Source: Shewanella saliphila (GTDB lineage Bacteria; Pseudomonadota; Gammaproteobacteria; Enterobacterales; Shewanellaceae). From it: a stretch of 64,000 nt of DNA. A model generated the notes under the pieces. It did no database searches, was not told the DNA's origin, and saw only the letters and a list, made by a program, of their open reading frames with translations. The DNA is taken from NCBI RefSeq assembly GCF_014648295.1, contig NZ_BMQV01000010.1:39346-103345 (forward strand), read 5' to 3'. Below, piece after piece: positions 1 through 9,167 of the stretch. Each line of letters starts with the position of its first letter. Position 1 is the first letter of the stretch. The position numbers and the translations under genes were made by a program.

Positions 1-2520
1 ACTGGTAAATGATGAAGCTACCACATCATTTACCACCTGCTCTGGCTGTGAGGTTGAGTCAACCACCATGGCATTCTGGCCGCCGGTTTCAGCAATTAAT
101 GGAATAATAGCACCGTCGCGATTTGCCAAAGTACGGTTGATTAATTTAGCCGTGCCTGTAGAACCAGTAAAACATACACCGCCAATACGTTCATCTGCTG
201 TAATCGCCGACCCCACCACAGCACCTGTGCCAGGTAAGAACTGTAATACGTCAGTTGGAATACCCGCCTGATGAGCTAATTGCACAGCACGGAAACCGAC
301 TAAACAAGTTTGCTCTGCAGGTTTAGCAATAACCGTGTTACCTGCAGCAAGCGCTGCTGATACCTGACCTAAGAAAATCGCTAATGGGAAGTTCCATGGG
401 CTAATACAGACAAAAATGCCACGGCCTTGTAAAAACAGTTCGTTTAACTCACCTGTTGGGCCAGGGAGCAATTCAGGCTTAGCCATCATCTTCTTAGCTT
501 GCACGGCATAGTAACGACAAAAATCGACGGCTTCGCGTACTTCATCAATACCGTCTTGAATGCTCTTACCGGCTTCGCGGGTACATAACGCAATCAATTC
601 TTCGCGATTTTCTTCTAATAAGTCAGCTAATTTTTGCAATGCGTTAGCGCGAGTTTCAACTGGAGTACGTGTCCAACCAGTAAATGCGGCATCAGCACCC
701 GCAATAGCTTGCTCAATGGCGTTAGCATCTGCAAACGCCACTGTGCCCACAGTTAATTCAGTATTAAATGGGCTAACAACGGTTTGCACTTCACCCGGTA
801 AGATTTTGCCATTAACTAATGGGCCTGCAGTCCATTGCGTGTTGCTAAAGGTATCTATTGCAGCAAAAAATGGCTCTGACTCAGAAATAATGTTCATGTT
901 TAATCCTTTAGAGTTTTTACGTTCTGCACCGAAAATATCCGCGGGTTGCACAATTTTATGATTAGCTAAGGTCTTGTAACCTAATAGCGTTACTAAAGGG
1001 TGTACTACTAAGCTGTCGATTGGGGTATTTGGGTCAACTAATTTATGTACAAACGAGGTGTTAGCGCCGTTTTCAAGTAAACGACGCACCAGGTAAGGCA
1101 GTAAGTCTTTATGGGCACCAATTGGCGCGTAAATACGGACCGCTTTAGCGCCGCTTTCAGCCAACATAGTGTCGTAAAGCTCTTGGCCCATACCGTGTAA
1201 GCGTTGAAACTCGTACAAACGATCGCCTGCCATTAAATCAATACTGGCTACCGTTTGGGCATTATGGGTGGCAAACTGGGGGTAAATCGCGCCACGGGTG
1301 GCGTCAGACAATAAATAACGTGCACAGGCTAAATACGACACATCGGTACCGGCTTTACGGGTAAAGAGTGGGTAGCCTGCTTCACCCGCTTGCTGCGCCC
1401 ATTTAAGCTCACTGTCCCAATATGCACCTTTCACTAAACGCAGTGGAATCTCATCACCTTGATCTTTCGCCAGACGCGTTAGCCAGCATAGCGTTGGTAA
1501 ACAGCGCTTTGAATAAGCCTGTACCACTATGCCTAATAAACCCCAACCTTTAGCGGCTTCAGACTGATACAACTTTTTAAATAGAGTGAGCGATAACTCA
1601 AGGCGATCAACTTCTTCAGCATCGATAGAGATACCAATGTTAAGTTCACGCGCTTGGACGATGAGCTTAATAACAGTGTCGTACAATTCGGTTAATACGC
1701 GGTCTTCGTTAGCCACTTCATAACGAGGATGTAAAGCCGAAAGCTTGATTGAAATGGTCGGTCTTGGCGAGTCTGACTCATCGTATTGCAGCGCGCCTAA
1801 TTCACGGATCGCATTGCTATAATCCATAAAATATTTTTGCGCATCTAATGTGGTTAATGCCGCTTCGCCGAGCATGTCATAGCTGTGGGTATAGCCTAAC
1901 TTACGTTTTGCTTCGCTGTTTTTAAGCCCTTCTTTGACATCTCGGCCTAATACAAATTGCTTGCCCATGATTTTCATTGCTGCAAGCATGGCTTGGCGGA
2001 TCATCGGCTCGCCCACGCGATTAACAAGACGCTTTAATAGGTTGCTTGGCGTGCCATCCAAGTTACGGTCTAATTTAACGATACGACCGGTTAACATTAA
2101 GCCCCAAGTAGACGCGTTAACTAACACAGATCCACTCTTGTTTAAATGTTCATCCCACTTAGCACCTGACAATTTATCTTCAATTAATGCGTCGGCCGTT
2201 TCCGCATCTGGAATGCGCAATAAGGCTTCTGCCAAACACATTAAGATAATGCCTTCCTGCGTTTCTAAGCTGTATTGCTGCAAAAAGGCATCAATACCCA
2301 CCATTAGGCCTTTTTTCTCAAACTGGCGTACTTTGCTCACAAGTTCATGGGCACGACGAGTGACTTGCTCAATGTCTTGTTCAGACGATGGCACAAGCTT
2401 AATCAATTCAGACAGGTATTGTTCTTCATCGACAATGTAGTTGTTCGTCACTGCCAGAAACAGTTCCTCTAGAGTGGCATTGTCATAACGACCGCCCAGT
2501 ACTTCACTCGCTTTGAACAT
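1..2520 (-). CDS. putA: Bifunctional proline dehydrogenase / L-glutamate gamma-semialdehyde dehydrogenase PutA (N-terminal 840 residues; 3' end outside window)
   Basis: Oxidises proline to glutamate in two steps, FAD-dependent proline dehydrogenase then NAD-dependent aldehyde dehydrogenase. The open frame runs from 2520 off the left edge. The PRODH barrel includes SIKLSALHPRYEV (about residue 262), RLVKGAYWD (about 360), YEFQRLHGMG (about 437) and the RR of LVRRLLENGA near 480. The aldehyde dehydrogenase half begins around 540, with ISPWNFPLA near 705 and FTGSTGTAK near 788; its catalytic Cys lies outside the window. The first residues are MFKASEVLGG, so the N-terminal ribbon-helix-helix DNA-binding domain of enterobacterial PutA is absent and self-repression by that route is not expected. 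Start: GGAAG lies 8 bases before the ATG at 2520; an in-frame ATG at 2535 is possible but has no good ribosome site. Confidence 0.95.
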   Translation of the reverse strand, partial: MFKASEVLGGRYDNATLEELFLAVTNNYIVDEEQYLSELIKLVPSSEQDIEQVTRRAHELVSKVRQFEKKGLMVGIDAFLQQYSLETQEGIILMCLAEALLRIPDAETADALIEDKLSGAKWDEHLNKSGSVLVNASTWGLMLTGRIVKLDRNLDGTPSNLLKRLVNRVGEPMIRQAMLAAMKIMGKQFVLGRDVKEGLKNSEAKRKLGYTHSYDMLGEAALTTLDAQKYFMDYSNAIRELGALQYDESDSPRPTISIKLSALHPRYEVANEDRVLTELYDTVIKLIVQARELNIGISIDAEEVDRLELSLTLFKKLYQSEAAKGWGLLGIVVQAYSKRCLPTLCWLTRLAKDQGDEIPLRLVKGAYWDSELKWAQQAGEAGYPLFTRKAGTDVSYLACARYLLSDATRGAIYPQFATHNAQTVASIDLMAGDRLYEFQRLHGMGQELYDTMLAESGAKAVRIYAPIGAHKDLLPYLVRRLLENGANTSFVHKLVDPNTPIDSLVVHPLVTLLGYKTLANHKIVQPADIFGAERKNSKGLNMNIISESEPFFAAIDTFSNTQWTAGPLVNGKILPGEVQTVVSPFNTELTVGTVAFADANAIEQAIAGADAAFTGWTRTPVETRANALQKLADLLEENREELIALCTREAGKSIQDGIDEVREAVDFCRYYAVQAKKMMAKPELLPGPTGELNELFLQGRGIFVCISPWNFPLAIFLGQVSAALAAGNTVIAKPAEQTCLVGFRAVQLAHQAGIPTDVLQFLPGTGAVVGSAITADERIGGVCFTGSTGTAKLINRTLANRDGAIIPLIAETGGQNAMVVDSTSQPEQVVNDVVASSFTS

Positions 2521-2837
2521 AGTATTCGCTTCCATCTAGGTCAGGTTAAGGATGGTTATGGTGGTGATTTTAGGGACACTGTATTCACGAATATTTTATT
2601 TTGTATACAATGTACAATCCGATTTTCGGCGATTATACATTCAAAATGTGAACTTGCACACATTAGTTGAATAGTTGTGATTGAATGTTTAATTAATCAG
2701 ACTAAAACCCACAAAAAAACTTTGATGAAATCAGTTTTTTACACCCAAAAACAACCATAAACCCTTAATTAAAAACAAGTTAATAACCAGCTTCCAAAAT
2801 GCTAATCCATGAGCAAAATTCATCATAAAAAACCATA
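2521..2837. other. Intergenic region upstream of putA
   Basis: AT-rich spacer between putA (leaving leftward) and the terminator of the SH3-domain gene. Apart from the TTGTATACAA palindrome I see no gene, RNA or repeat in it. It must hold the putA promoter. Confidence 0.5.
2601..2610. promoter_or_regulatory. Candidate operator palindrome TTGTATACAA upstream of putA
   Basis: A perfect 10-base palindrome followed by a second half-like TGTACAA. It lies about 80 bases upstream of the chosen putA start. The sequence resembles operators of GntR-type regulators; the identity of the regulator is inference only. Confidence 0.35.
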
Positions 2838-2840
2838 AAA

Positions 2841-2870
2841 AAAGGCCAACGTTTAAATCGTTGACCTTTT
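2841..2870 (-). terminator. Rho-independent terminator of the SH3-domain gene
   Basis: On the minus strand AAAAGGTCAACG pairs with CGTTGGCCTTT (one G-U type mismatch) and is followed by a run of T. It lies 35 bases after the stop of the gene at 2905-3486. Confidence 0.8.
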
Positions 2871-2904
2871 ATTAGCTGTAGTTTAGCAGAGAATCGCGAT
2901 TAAC

Positions 2905-3486
2905 TTACATCCAACGATTTTTCTTTCGACGCTGTGGGCGAGGTAAATAGACTAAAATAATACCGATTAACGCGCCTAAGCCACCAATCAATCCACCTTG
3001 TTGCCACAACTCATAACGTTGATCATCAACCACTTGAGAAATTTTAGATTGCGCTTCATCACGTTCCGTTGTGGCTTGTGCTAACGCCGTTGTCAGCTCG
3101 GCAATTTTATCATTGGCCAGCTTTAAGTATTCTTCATTGTTGTCGGTGCTGAGAGACACTTTATTAAGCTGCTCATTGGTTTCTCGCAGTTGCGCTTCCA
3201 TCTCAGGAAAACGTACACGGAAACTGGGTTTGTCGGTCACTAAACTGCTTAACACCCAACCTTCACGACCTTTATGGTCGATGATTTGAGTATAGTCACC
3301 TTGGGTATTATCCAATAAAGTGATTGGCTGCCCAGCTTCGACACTACCAAGAATACGGAACTCAGTGCCTGGCCCGCCATGGATATAAGTGAATACATCA
3401 TCAGAGATATAATCAGATTCGGCATGCGCAGTAAATGCGACACTGGATGCAAGCACTAAAATAAAGATTGAAAGCAGTCTTAACAC
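2905..3486 (-). CDS. SH3-domain, membrane-anchored protein (YgiM / TIGR04211 type)
   Basis: 193 residues. An N-terminal signal peptide (residues 1-22, ending AHA) is followed by a bacterial SH3 domain (about 24-90, with YIHGGPGTEFRILG and GREGWV), a coiled-coil stretch (about 95-150) and one C-terminal transmembrane helix (about 163-182), then a basic tail RPQRRKKNR. This order matches the E. coli YgiM/TIGR04211 family, whose function is not established; envelope or peptidoglycan binding is the usual guess from the SH3 fold. The start codon is GTG (TTG and ATG options are out of frame). It follows the phosphate transporter on the same strand, but a 140-base spacer with a 28-base palindrome separates them, so it is probably its own unit. 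Confidence 0.8.
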   Translation of the reverse strand: MLRLLSIFILVLASSVAFTAHAESDYISDDVFTYIHGGPGTEFRILGSVEAGQPITLLDNTQGDYTQIIDHKGREGWVLSSLVTDKPSFRVRFPEMEAQLRETNEQLNKVSLSTDNNEEYLKLANDKIAELTTALAQATTERDEAQSKISQVVDDQRYELWQQGGLIGGLGALIGIILVYLPRPQRRKKNRWM

Positions 3487-3546
3487 GGGTAATTATCCAA
3501 ACGTTGTAAACTTGTTGTCATGCTATTTATTAAATGCCCTGAATGC

Positions 3547-3574
3547 AAGAAGGAAGTCATATGACTTCCTTCTT
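3547..3574. repeat. 28-base perfect palindrome between pit and the SH3-domain gene
   Basis: AAGAAGGAAGTCAT is followed directly by its exact reverse complement. It sits 53 bases after the transporter stop and about 60 bases before the SH3-domain start. There is no T tract on either strand, so a classical terminator is doubtful; a protective 3' hairpin or operator is possible. Confidence 0.6.
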
Positions 3575-3627
3575 AAATGCATTTAACCATTCATATTTTT
3601 ACGAATGTGTGCAGCTCGATAGCTAAA

Positions 3628-4896
3628 TTAACTAAAGATACCTTGGATAATGTAAAAGAACACTATCGATAATGCCGCGCCAGCAGGTAAGGTAACCACC
3701 CAAGACACCACAATATTACGTACTACACCAATGTTAATCGCCGCAATACCACGGGCCATTCCCACACCTAAAACTGCACCCACTAAGGTTTGAGTGGTCG
3801 AAATAGGTAAACCAGTACCAGAAGCTAATACCACTGTAGATGCCGCTGCAAGTTCAGCAGCAAAACCACGACTAGGTGTTAAGTGAGTGATATTTTTACC
3901 GATGGTTTGCATTACACGCTGACCAAAAATGGCCAAACCTAATACAATACCCGTTGCGCCTAATGGTAAAATCCACCAAGATAACACGGCTTTAGCACCG
4001 ATAACGCCACCGCTTTCGACAATAGATACCACAGCAGCTAACGGGCCAATCGCATTGGCAACATCGTTTGAACCATGGGCAAATGCCATACAACAAGCAG
4101 TGACAACCATTAATACGGCAAATACTTTCTCAACGTTACCAAATTGAGTTTTAACGTCTGCTTTGTCGCTCATTTTTAAACGACCAATCGCCAGTTTACC
4201 CACAATACCTACAGCAACTGCAACAGCAATGGCTAACAGATATGCTTCAGTGGTCGAAAAGTGCAAACCAACATGCTTTAAGCCTTTAGTAATTGTCACT
4301 AATGACATTACAAAACCCGCCAAGGCCATATAAAAAGGCACATAACGTTTAGCATTGGCTAACGGATCTTCAGTATCAAAAATCAGCTTTTGTACGCTTT
4401 GGAATATGATAAAGGCAATAAAGCCTGAAATCGCAGGTGTTACCACCCATGAGCCAACAATACCGCCTACTGCGCCCCATGACACAGAGTCGATATTGAC
4501 ACCAACAGCAGCAAAACCAACAATCGCACCAATAATGGAGTGCGTAGTTGATACTGGCCAGCCTAATGCTGATGCGACCACTAACCAAATACCTGCAGCT
4601 AATAGCGATGCAATCATACCGTATACCAGTAATTCAGGTGCTTCGATAAAATAGCTCGCGTCGATAATCCCTTTTCGAATAGTGCTGGTCACTTCTCCGC
4701 CGGCTAAAAATGCGCCAGAGAATTCGAAAATCATTGCAATAATGATGGCTTGTTTAATAGTAATGGCATTAGAACCTACAGAGGTTCCCATGGCATTGGC
4801 TACGTCATTTGCGCCAATACCCCATGCCATCAAAAAACCAAATGCCGCCGCAATCATAATAAGCATTGGGCCGTTGGTGACTAATACATCAACCAT
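3628..4896 (-). CDS. pitA: Low-affinity inorganic phosphate transporter, PiT family
   Basis: 422 residues, usual length for bacterial Pit proteins. Two homologous halves carry the family signatures: GANDVANAMGTSVG (about 27-40) with GWPVSTTHSIIG in the N half, and GSNDVANAIGPLAA with GLPISTTQTLVG in the C half. About ten hydrophobic segments place it in the inner membrane. The family couples uptake of phosphate (as a metal-phosphate complex) to protons or sodium. The start is supported by AAGGAA six bases before the ATG. It lies 24 bases after the DUF47 gene, the standard pit-accessory pairing, so the two are almost certainly one operon. Confidence 0.93.
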   Translation of the reverse strand: MVDVLVTNGPMLIMIAAAFGFLMAWGIGANDVANAMGTSVGSNAITIKQAIIIAMIFEFSGAFLAGGEVTSTIRKGIIDASYFIEAPELLVYGMIASLLAAGIWLVVASALGWPVSTTHSIIGAIVGFAAVGVNIDSVSWGAVGGIVGSWVVTPAISGFIAFIIFQSVQKLIFDTEDPLANAKRYVPFYMALAGFVMSLVTITKGLKHVGLHFSTTEAYLLAIAVAVAVGIVGKLAIGRLKMSDKADVKTQFGNVEKVFAVLMVVTACCMAFAHGSNDVANAIGPLAAVVSIVESGGVIGAKAVLSWWILPLGATGIVLGLAIFGQRVMQTIGKNITHLTPSRGFAAELAAASTVVLASGTGLPISTTQTLVGAVLGVGMARGIAAINIGVVRNIVVSWVVTLPAGAALSIVFFYIIQGIFS

Positions 4897-4920
4897 GTTG
4901 TTTCCTTGATAACCTTGTGA

Positions 4921-5601
4921 TTAATTACGAGCTAGCATTAGCTCTAGGCGGGAACCCACACGCTCAGCAAGATCTGCTAAACCTCCGACCCATTCGATAA
5001 TTTTATACATGAACATCACATCAATAGGATTCAATCCATCTTCTAATGCGTACAATTGGCGACGCACTTGAATTTGTAGATCATCAGAATCTTCTTCGAT
5101 GATATCGAGTTCATTGATCATTTTGGCAACCAACTCAACTTCGCGACCACGGAAACCGGTTTCGAGTAAATCGTCGAGCTCGTTAATAGCTTGCTTAGCT
5201 AAAGACACGGCATCTAAACAACGTTTTAGATAGGCACCGAAAGCAGCTTGCACAGGCTGAGGAAGGACTAATTGACGGCCAATAATACGACCAGAGATAT
5301 CTTTTGCCTTGTTGGCGATTTTGTCTTGCTGAGTTAATAACTCAAGTAAGTCAGTGCGCTCAACGGGCATAAATAATCCACCAGGTAACGTTAGGCGAAT
5401 TTCACGCTTGAGTGAATCAGCGTCTTTTTCCAGCAAACTAATTTGTTTGCGGATCTTTATCGCTTCATCCCAGTCACCTGAAATGGTTGCGTCAAAGAAA
5501 GGAACAAGAAGTGATGCACACTCATGTACTTTGTCGATATGCTGTTCTAAAGGCTTAAGAGGTGATTTTGCAAACACACCTAAAATAGAGTTTACTGGCA
5601 T
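4921..5601 (-). CDS. Pit accessory protein, DUF47/TIGR00153 (PhoU-like)
   Basis: 226 residues of nearly all-helical, charged sequence typical of the TIGR00153/DUF47 family, distant relatives of PhoU. Recognisable family stretches are LPGGLFMPVERTDLLELL (about 75-92) and an internal run of acidic helices (LDIIEEDSDD). The family is nearly always encoded next to a Pit transporter and is thought to modulate it. It is the first gene of the unit at 5601-3628. The 5' leader has an imperfect GC-rich inverted repeat at about 5640-5667 (GCGGGCGC / GCGTCCGC) whose role is unknown. Confidence 0.9.
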   Translation of the reverse strand: MPVNSILGVFAKSPLKPLEQHIDKVHECASLLVPFFDATISGDWDEAIKIRKQISLLEKDADSLKREIRLTLPGGLFMPVERTDLLELLTQQDKIANKAKDISGRIIGRQLVLPQPVQAAFGAYLKRCLDAVSLAKQAINELDDLLETGFRGREVELVAKMINELDIIEEDSDDLQIQVRRQLYALEDGLNPIDVMFMYKIIEWVGGLADLAERVGSRLELMLARN

Positions 5602-5839
5602 TGCCGTTTACCTATTTAATTAATTCCAGTTTGGAAAAAGCGGGCGCATGTTAACCCAAGCGTCCGCATAATGAAACTGTGTTTTTTAATTTTATATCAC
5701 ACAGCTTCTCAGTTATCGTTGCTCAGTATATATGATGCGAGCGAGGCTATCCTAAGATATTTTTATGACAGCAATATTACATTATGAACTAAATGTGACG
5801 CATTAATGAACATTTGATTACAACTAGGGCGAAAAGTAA

Positions 5840-6817
5840 ATGGACGCAGAAATAGAGTTGAAACTCTTCATTCAACAACAAGATCATGATTTATTGAAAA
5901 AAATATTGAATGAACTCCCTCACTCGTCCCCTCAAGGACAAAAGAAACTGACCAATGGATATTTTGATACAACGGATTTACAACTTCGCCGTTGGGATAT
6001 GGGGTTACGGGTAAGAGGTTTTGATGAGCAACTCGAACAGACCATAAAAACAGCAGGTAGTGTCATTGGTGGCATCCATACACGTCCAGAATATAATGTC
6101 AGAATTAATCAAAAAATGCCGGAGTTGTCACTTTTCCCGTCTAAAATTTGGCCAGATGGGCAAAATGTTAATGCGCTCACAGAATCTCTTGAATGTATTT
6201 TTGAAACCAATTTTCAGCGTCAAACGTGGCACATTGAACATCAAGGCTCTGTCGTCGAAGTCGCCTTAGATCTGGGTGAGATTATTGCCGGTGATCTCAG
6301 CGAACCGATTTGCGAACTTGAATTAGAATTACTCTCAGGCCAAGCCTCATCGATACTTCCTTTAGCTATCGCGGTAGCTAATTCAGTTCCTGTTCGGTTA
6401 GGTAAAGCCAGTAAAGCACAGCGCGGTTATCAATTAGCCGGAAAATCACCTAGGGTTGCAACATCACCTCTTGACAGCTTGCCAGCGGTAGATGCGAATC
6501 AAAGCCAGAAGGCATTAACCCAAACGCTTGCCAATGCTTTAGAACGTTGGCAATTGGTTGAGCAGCGCTTGAGCGTGGCTTCGCTTGTGCAACAAACACC
6601 ACTATGGGCACAACTCATTGAGTGTCTAGAGTTAATTGAAAATTCGTTAACACAACTTAATTCCAAAAACCGCCAACTTGATGCACTTGTTAATCCGGTT
6701 TTAGCCGCGGTAAAAACGGCGGCGACAGCAACATCAAGCTCCTCATTAGCAGCGTTATGGCGTCAACCTCAATATGGACAATTACAATTAGCGCTAGTCG
6801 CTATGCTAATGAGTTAA
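5840..6817 (+). CDS. ygiF: CYTH-domain inorganic triphosphatase (YgiF-like)
   Basis: 325 residues. The N-terminal CYTH (triphosphate tunnel) domain covers roughly residues 1-200 and opens with the metal-binding ExExK signature (EIELK, residues 4-8). Further tunnel residues include LRVRGFDEQLEQTIKT and the acidic strand CELELELLSG. E. coli YgiF, an inorganic triphosphatase, is about 430 residues with a C-terminal CHAD domain; here the part after residue 210 is short and poor in the histidines of CHAD, so the second domain is reduced or divergent. It is transcribed divergently from the phosphate operon and converges on the catalase gene. Confidence 0.85.
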   Translation: MDAEIELKLFIQQQDHDLLKKILNELPHSSPQGQKKLTNGYFDTTDLQLRRWDMGLRVRGFDEQLEQTIKTAGSVIGGIHTRPEYNVRINQKMPELSLFPSKIWPDGQNVNALTESLECIFETNFQRQTWHIEHQGSVVEVALDLGEIIAGDLSEPICELELELLSGQASSILPLAIAVANSVPVRLGKASKAQRGYQLAGKSPRVATSPLDSLPAVDANQSQKALTQTLANALERWQLVEQRLSVASLVQQTPLWAQLIECLELIENSLTQLNSKNRQLDALVNPVLAAVKTAATATSSSSLAALWRQPQYGQLQLALVAMLMS

Positions 6818-6854
6818 AGGCTGGCTGTTCTTTACTGGTTAGTTTTGAGAGACA

Positions 6855-6884
6855 AAAAACAGCAAGGCGAGCCTTGCTGTTTTT
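6855..6884. terminator. Bidirectional terminator between ygiF and the catalase gene
   Basis: AAAAACAGCAAGGC, a two-base loop region, then GCCTTGCTGTTTTT: a perfect 14-base stem with A and T flanks, suited to stop transcription from both converging genes. Confidence 0.9.
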
Positions 6885-6992
6885 ATTGGATTACCTCTAG
6901 CCGAATTCATTTACTTAATCTGAACTCGGGGTAAAGAATGAACTGATGCAAATTAAAATCAGCATGTTAACTCTCCTCCCCCCGTTCTCAGG

Positions 6993-8453
6993 TTACTTAG
7001 CTAATGCTTGTTTTACCCGTTGTCCGTAATCTGCATCGGCTTTTGTAAAGTGATCGACCATCGTTTGTTGTACCGCTAGCGTTGCTTGGCTTAAGGTACC
7101 GGCGATAGTGTCAACTAAACGCACTTTCTCTTCTTCACTAAATATGCGGTATAAGTTGCCCGCTTGCGTAAAGTCGTCTTGGTTATAACGGCTATAACGA
7201 GCGGCCTCACCCTCTAAACGTAATGGTGGCTCTGTAAAATCAACATTTTCAGTTAAGGGTGCCTGAGTATTAGGGCCATAATTGACACTCGCGTCACCAC
7301 CGGTTTGGTTACCTTGGTATGGGCATGCCGTTCCTGCCATTGCACCAGCACGTTGATGATGATTCGCTTTGGCGGCATGTGGACAGTTAATCGGTAGCTG
7401 ATTGTAATTGGTACCAATACGGTAACGTTGAGCATCAGCATAAGAAAACAATCTTGCCTGCAACATTTTGTCTGGTGATGCACCGACTCCTGGCACTAAG
7501 TTACTTGGCGCTAATGCTACTTGCTCCACTTCAGCAAAGTAATTTTGCGGTAAACGGTTTAACTCAAGTACACCCACTTCAATCAGTGGATAATCACTGT
7601 GTGGCCACACTTTAGTTAAATCAAACGGGTTGATGGCATAGGTGTTTGCATCAGCCTCAGGCATAATTTGCACATTCACTGTCCAACGCGGGAAGTTTGC
7701 ATCCTTAATGGCCACCATCATGTCACGCTGTGACGAATCTGGATCAATCCCTTTTAAGATATCGGCTTGCTCGCCTGTTAGGTTCGCTACACCTTGCTGC
7801 GACTTAAAGTGAAACTTCACCCAAAAACGCTCACCTTTTGCATTCCAAAACGAGAAAGTGTGTGAACCATAGCCGTGCATTTGGCGATAGTTAGCCGGAA
7901 TACCACGGTCAGACATCAAAATAGTCACTTGATGCATCGCCTCTGGGTTTAGCGCCCAAAAGTCCCACATGGCTTGTGGATCTTTTAAATTGGTTTGTGG
8001 ATGACGTTTTTGGGTGTGGATAAAGTCTGGAAACTTAATACCATCACGAATAAAAAATGTTGGGGTGTTATTACCTACAATATCGTGATTACCACGTGCG
8101 GTGTAAAAACGTAATCCAAATCCGCGCGGGTCGCGCTCAGCATCAGCAGAGCCCATTTCACCGCCCACTGTCGAGAAACGCACAAAGGTTTCTGTTTGCT
8201 TACCAACACCATTAAAATGGTCGGCAATAGTATATTCGCTTAAATCTTTGGTTAAGGTAAATGTGCCGTATACACCGGTACCTTTTGCATGCACAACACG
8301 CTCAGGAATACGTTCGCGGTTAAAATGAGCAAGCTTTTCAATTAAGTGCCAATCTTGTAATAGAAGCGGCCCACGCTCTCCTGCTGATAATGAGTTTTGA
8401 TCGTCTGCTACTGGAGCACCGTTTTGACTTGTTAAATAGTTAGCCTGATTCAT
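6993..8453 (-). CDS. katB: Monofunctional haem catalase (small-subunit, clade 3 type)
   Basis: 486 residues, the length of small-subunit catalases. Catalyses dismutation of hydrogen peroxide. The distal catalytic His is H55 in VVHAKGTG; the distal Asn lies in the DIVGNNTPTFF stretch near 128; the proximal haem-ligand region RLFSYADAQRYRIG lies near 330-345. The signature RFSTVGGEMGSAD and the long catalase core are intact. No signal peptide is seen, so it acts in the cytoplasm. The start is well supported: TAGGAG seven bases before the ATG. The symbol follows Shewanella usage and katA would be equally defensible. Three copies of a 9-base direct repeat lie upstream and may be a regulator site. 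Confidence 0.93.
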   Translation of the reverse strand: MNQANYLTSQNGAPVADDQNSLSAGERGPLLLQDWHLIEKLAHFNRERIPERVVHAKGTGVYGTFTLTKDLSEYTIADHFNGVGKQTETFVRFSTVGGEMGSADAERDPRGFGLRFYTARGNHDIVGNNTPTFFIRDGIKFPDFIHTQKRHPQTNLKDPQAMWDFWALNPEAMHQVTILMSDRGIPANYRQMHGYGSHTFSFWNAKGERFWVKFHFKSQQGVANLTGEQADILKGIDPDSSQRDMMVAIKDANFPRWTVNVQIMPEADANTYAINPFDLTKVWPHSDYPLIEVGVLELNRLPQNYFAEVEQVALAPSNLVPGVGASPDKMLQARLFSYADAQRYRIGTNYNQLPINCPHAAKANHHQRAGAMAGTACPYQGNQTGGDASVNYGPNTQAPLTENVDFTEPPLRLEGEAARYSRYNQDDFTQAGNLYRIFSEEEKVRLVDTIAGTLSQATLAVQQTMVDHFTKADADYGQRVKQALAK

Positions 8454-8586
8454 GTTTTGCTCCTACGCGTGGTCTGTTATCCACTGTTCAATTATGTCGT
8501 AAACTGTTGCCATGATGATTTTCCTCACTCAACTCATCAATCGATGGAGCAATAATAAACGTGCAGCACAATTAACTAAAACGATT

Positions 8587-8649
8587 AAAACAGATGGCTA
8601 CCAACGATAAAACAGATTAGATAATACGGCTTGCATTAAAAAAACAGAT
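8587..8649 (-). promoter_or_regulatory. Three direct repeats of ATCTGTTTT upstream of the catalase gene
   Basis: The nonamer AAAACAGAT (plus strand) occurs three times, near 8587, 8609 and 8641, about 135-195 bases upstream of the catalase start. The first two are extended by a similar flank (TCGTT on the minus strand). This arrangement suggests repeated binding of one regulator; which one is unknown. Confidence 0.35.
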
Positions 8650-8684
8650 TGGATGCGAAGGAGTAAATTGTCGGTAATAAAAAA

Positions 8685-8708
8685 AAGCCAACATCTGCAT
8701 GTTGGCTT
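8685..8708 (-). terminator. Rho-independent terminator of the small membrane protein gene
   Basis: On the minus strand AAGCCAACAT, loop GCAG, ATGTTGGCTT, then a run of T. It directly follows the stop of the gene at 8723-8965. Confidence 0.9.
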
Positions 8709-8722
8709 ATATACCCAATAGA

Positions 8723-8965
8723 TTATTGATTATCGGGTGCGGGTGCTCGGTATAACTTAACCAGATAATAAAGATCGATCAGTACAATGAAAAAGTTAAC
8801 CAGTGCCACCGGGATAGCGTCAATGGCTAAACCATATGCCACAAAAAGCCCTGCACCAATCAAGTTCCACCAGCGTAATTTTTTAATGTCTGACATCATC
8901 AACGAAATCGCGACAACAACAGAAGCCAAATATCCAACCCATTCCCAGATATTAATACTGTCCAT
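8723..8965 (-). CDS. Small inner-membrane protein, YgjV-like
   Basis: 80 residues with three probable membrane helices (about 8-24, 31-48, 52-70), the middle boundary marked by SDIKKLRWWNLIGA. The pattern (a helix, a short basic loop with KKLRWWNLIG, then a second hairpin) resembles the YgjV family of bacterial inner-membrane proteins of unknown function, though shorter. The start is well supported by AAGGAG seven bases upstream, and a strong terminator follows the gene, so it is a genuine single-gene unit. No enzymatic motif is visible. Confidence 0.75.
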   Translation of the reverse strand: MDSINIWEWVGYLASVVVAISLMMSDIKKLRWWNLIGAGLFVAYGLAIDAIPVALVNFFIVLIDLYYLVKLYRAPAPDNQ

Positions 8966-9167
8966 GGATTCTCCTTAAAATAATAGATTTGTCACAATAC
9001 CGGCCTGCTGTTATCTGTCTATGACAGCCAGAAGATAAATGCATGACAACAAATTAAGCAAAAACCTTATAAAATCATAAAAAATATAAGGTTAGAGTTT
9101 TGCTTTATCGTTTATTCCCCAAAATAAACCGCGCTGCGCTTATGATCCCCAGATCAATAAGTGTAGC

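Noticed and set aside
1934..2440. 168-codon plus-strand open frame in putA
   Set aside because: Antisense to clearly recognisable PutA sequence; no family features.
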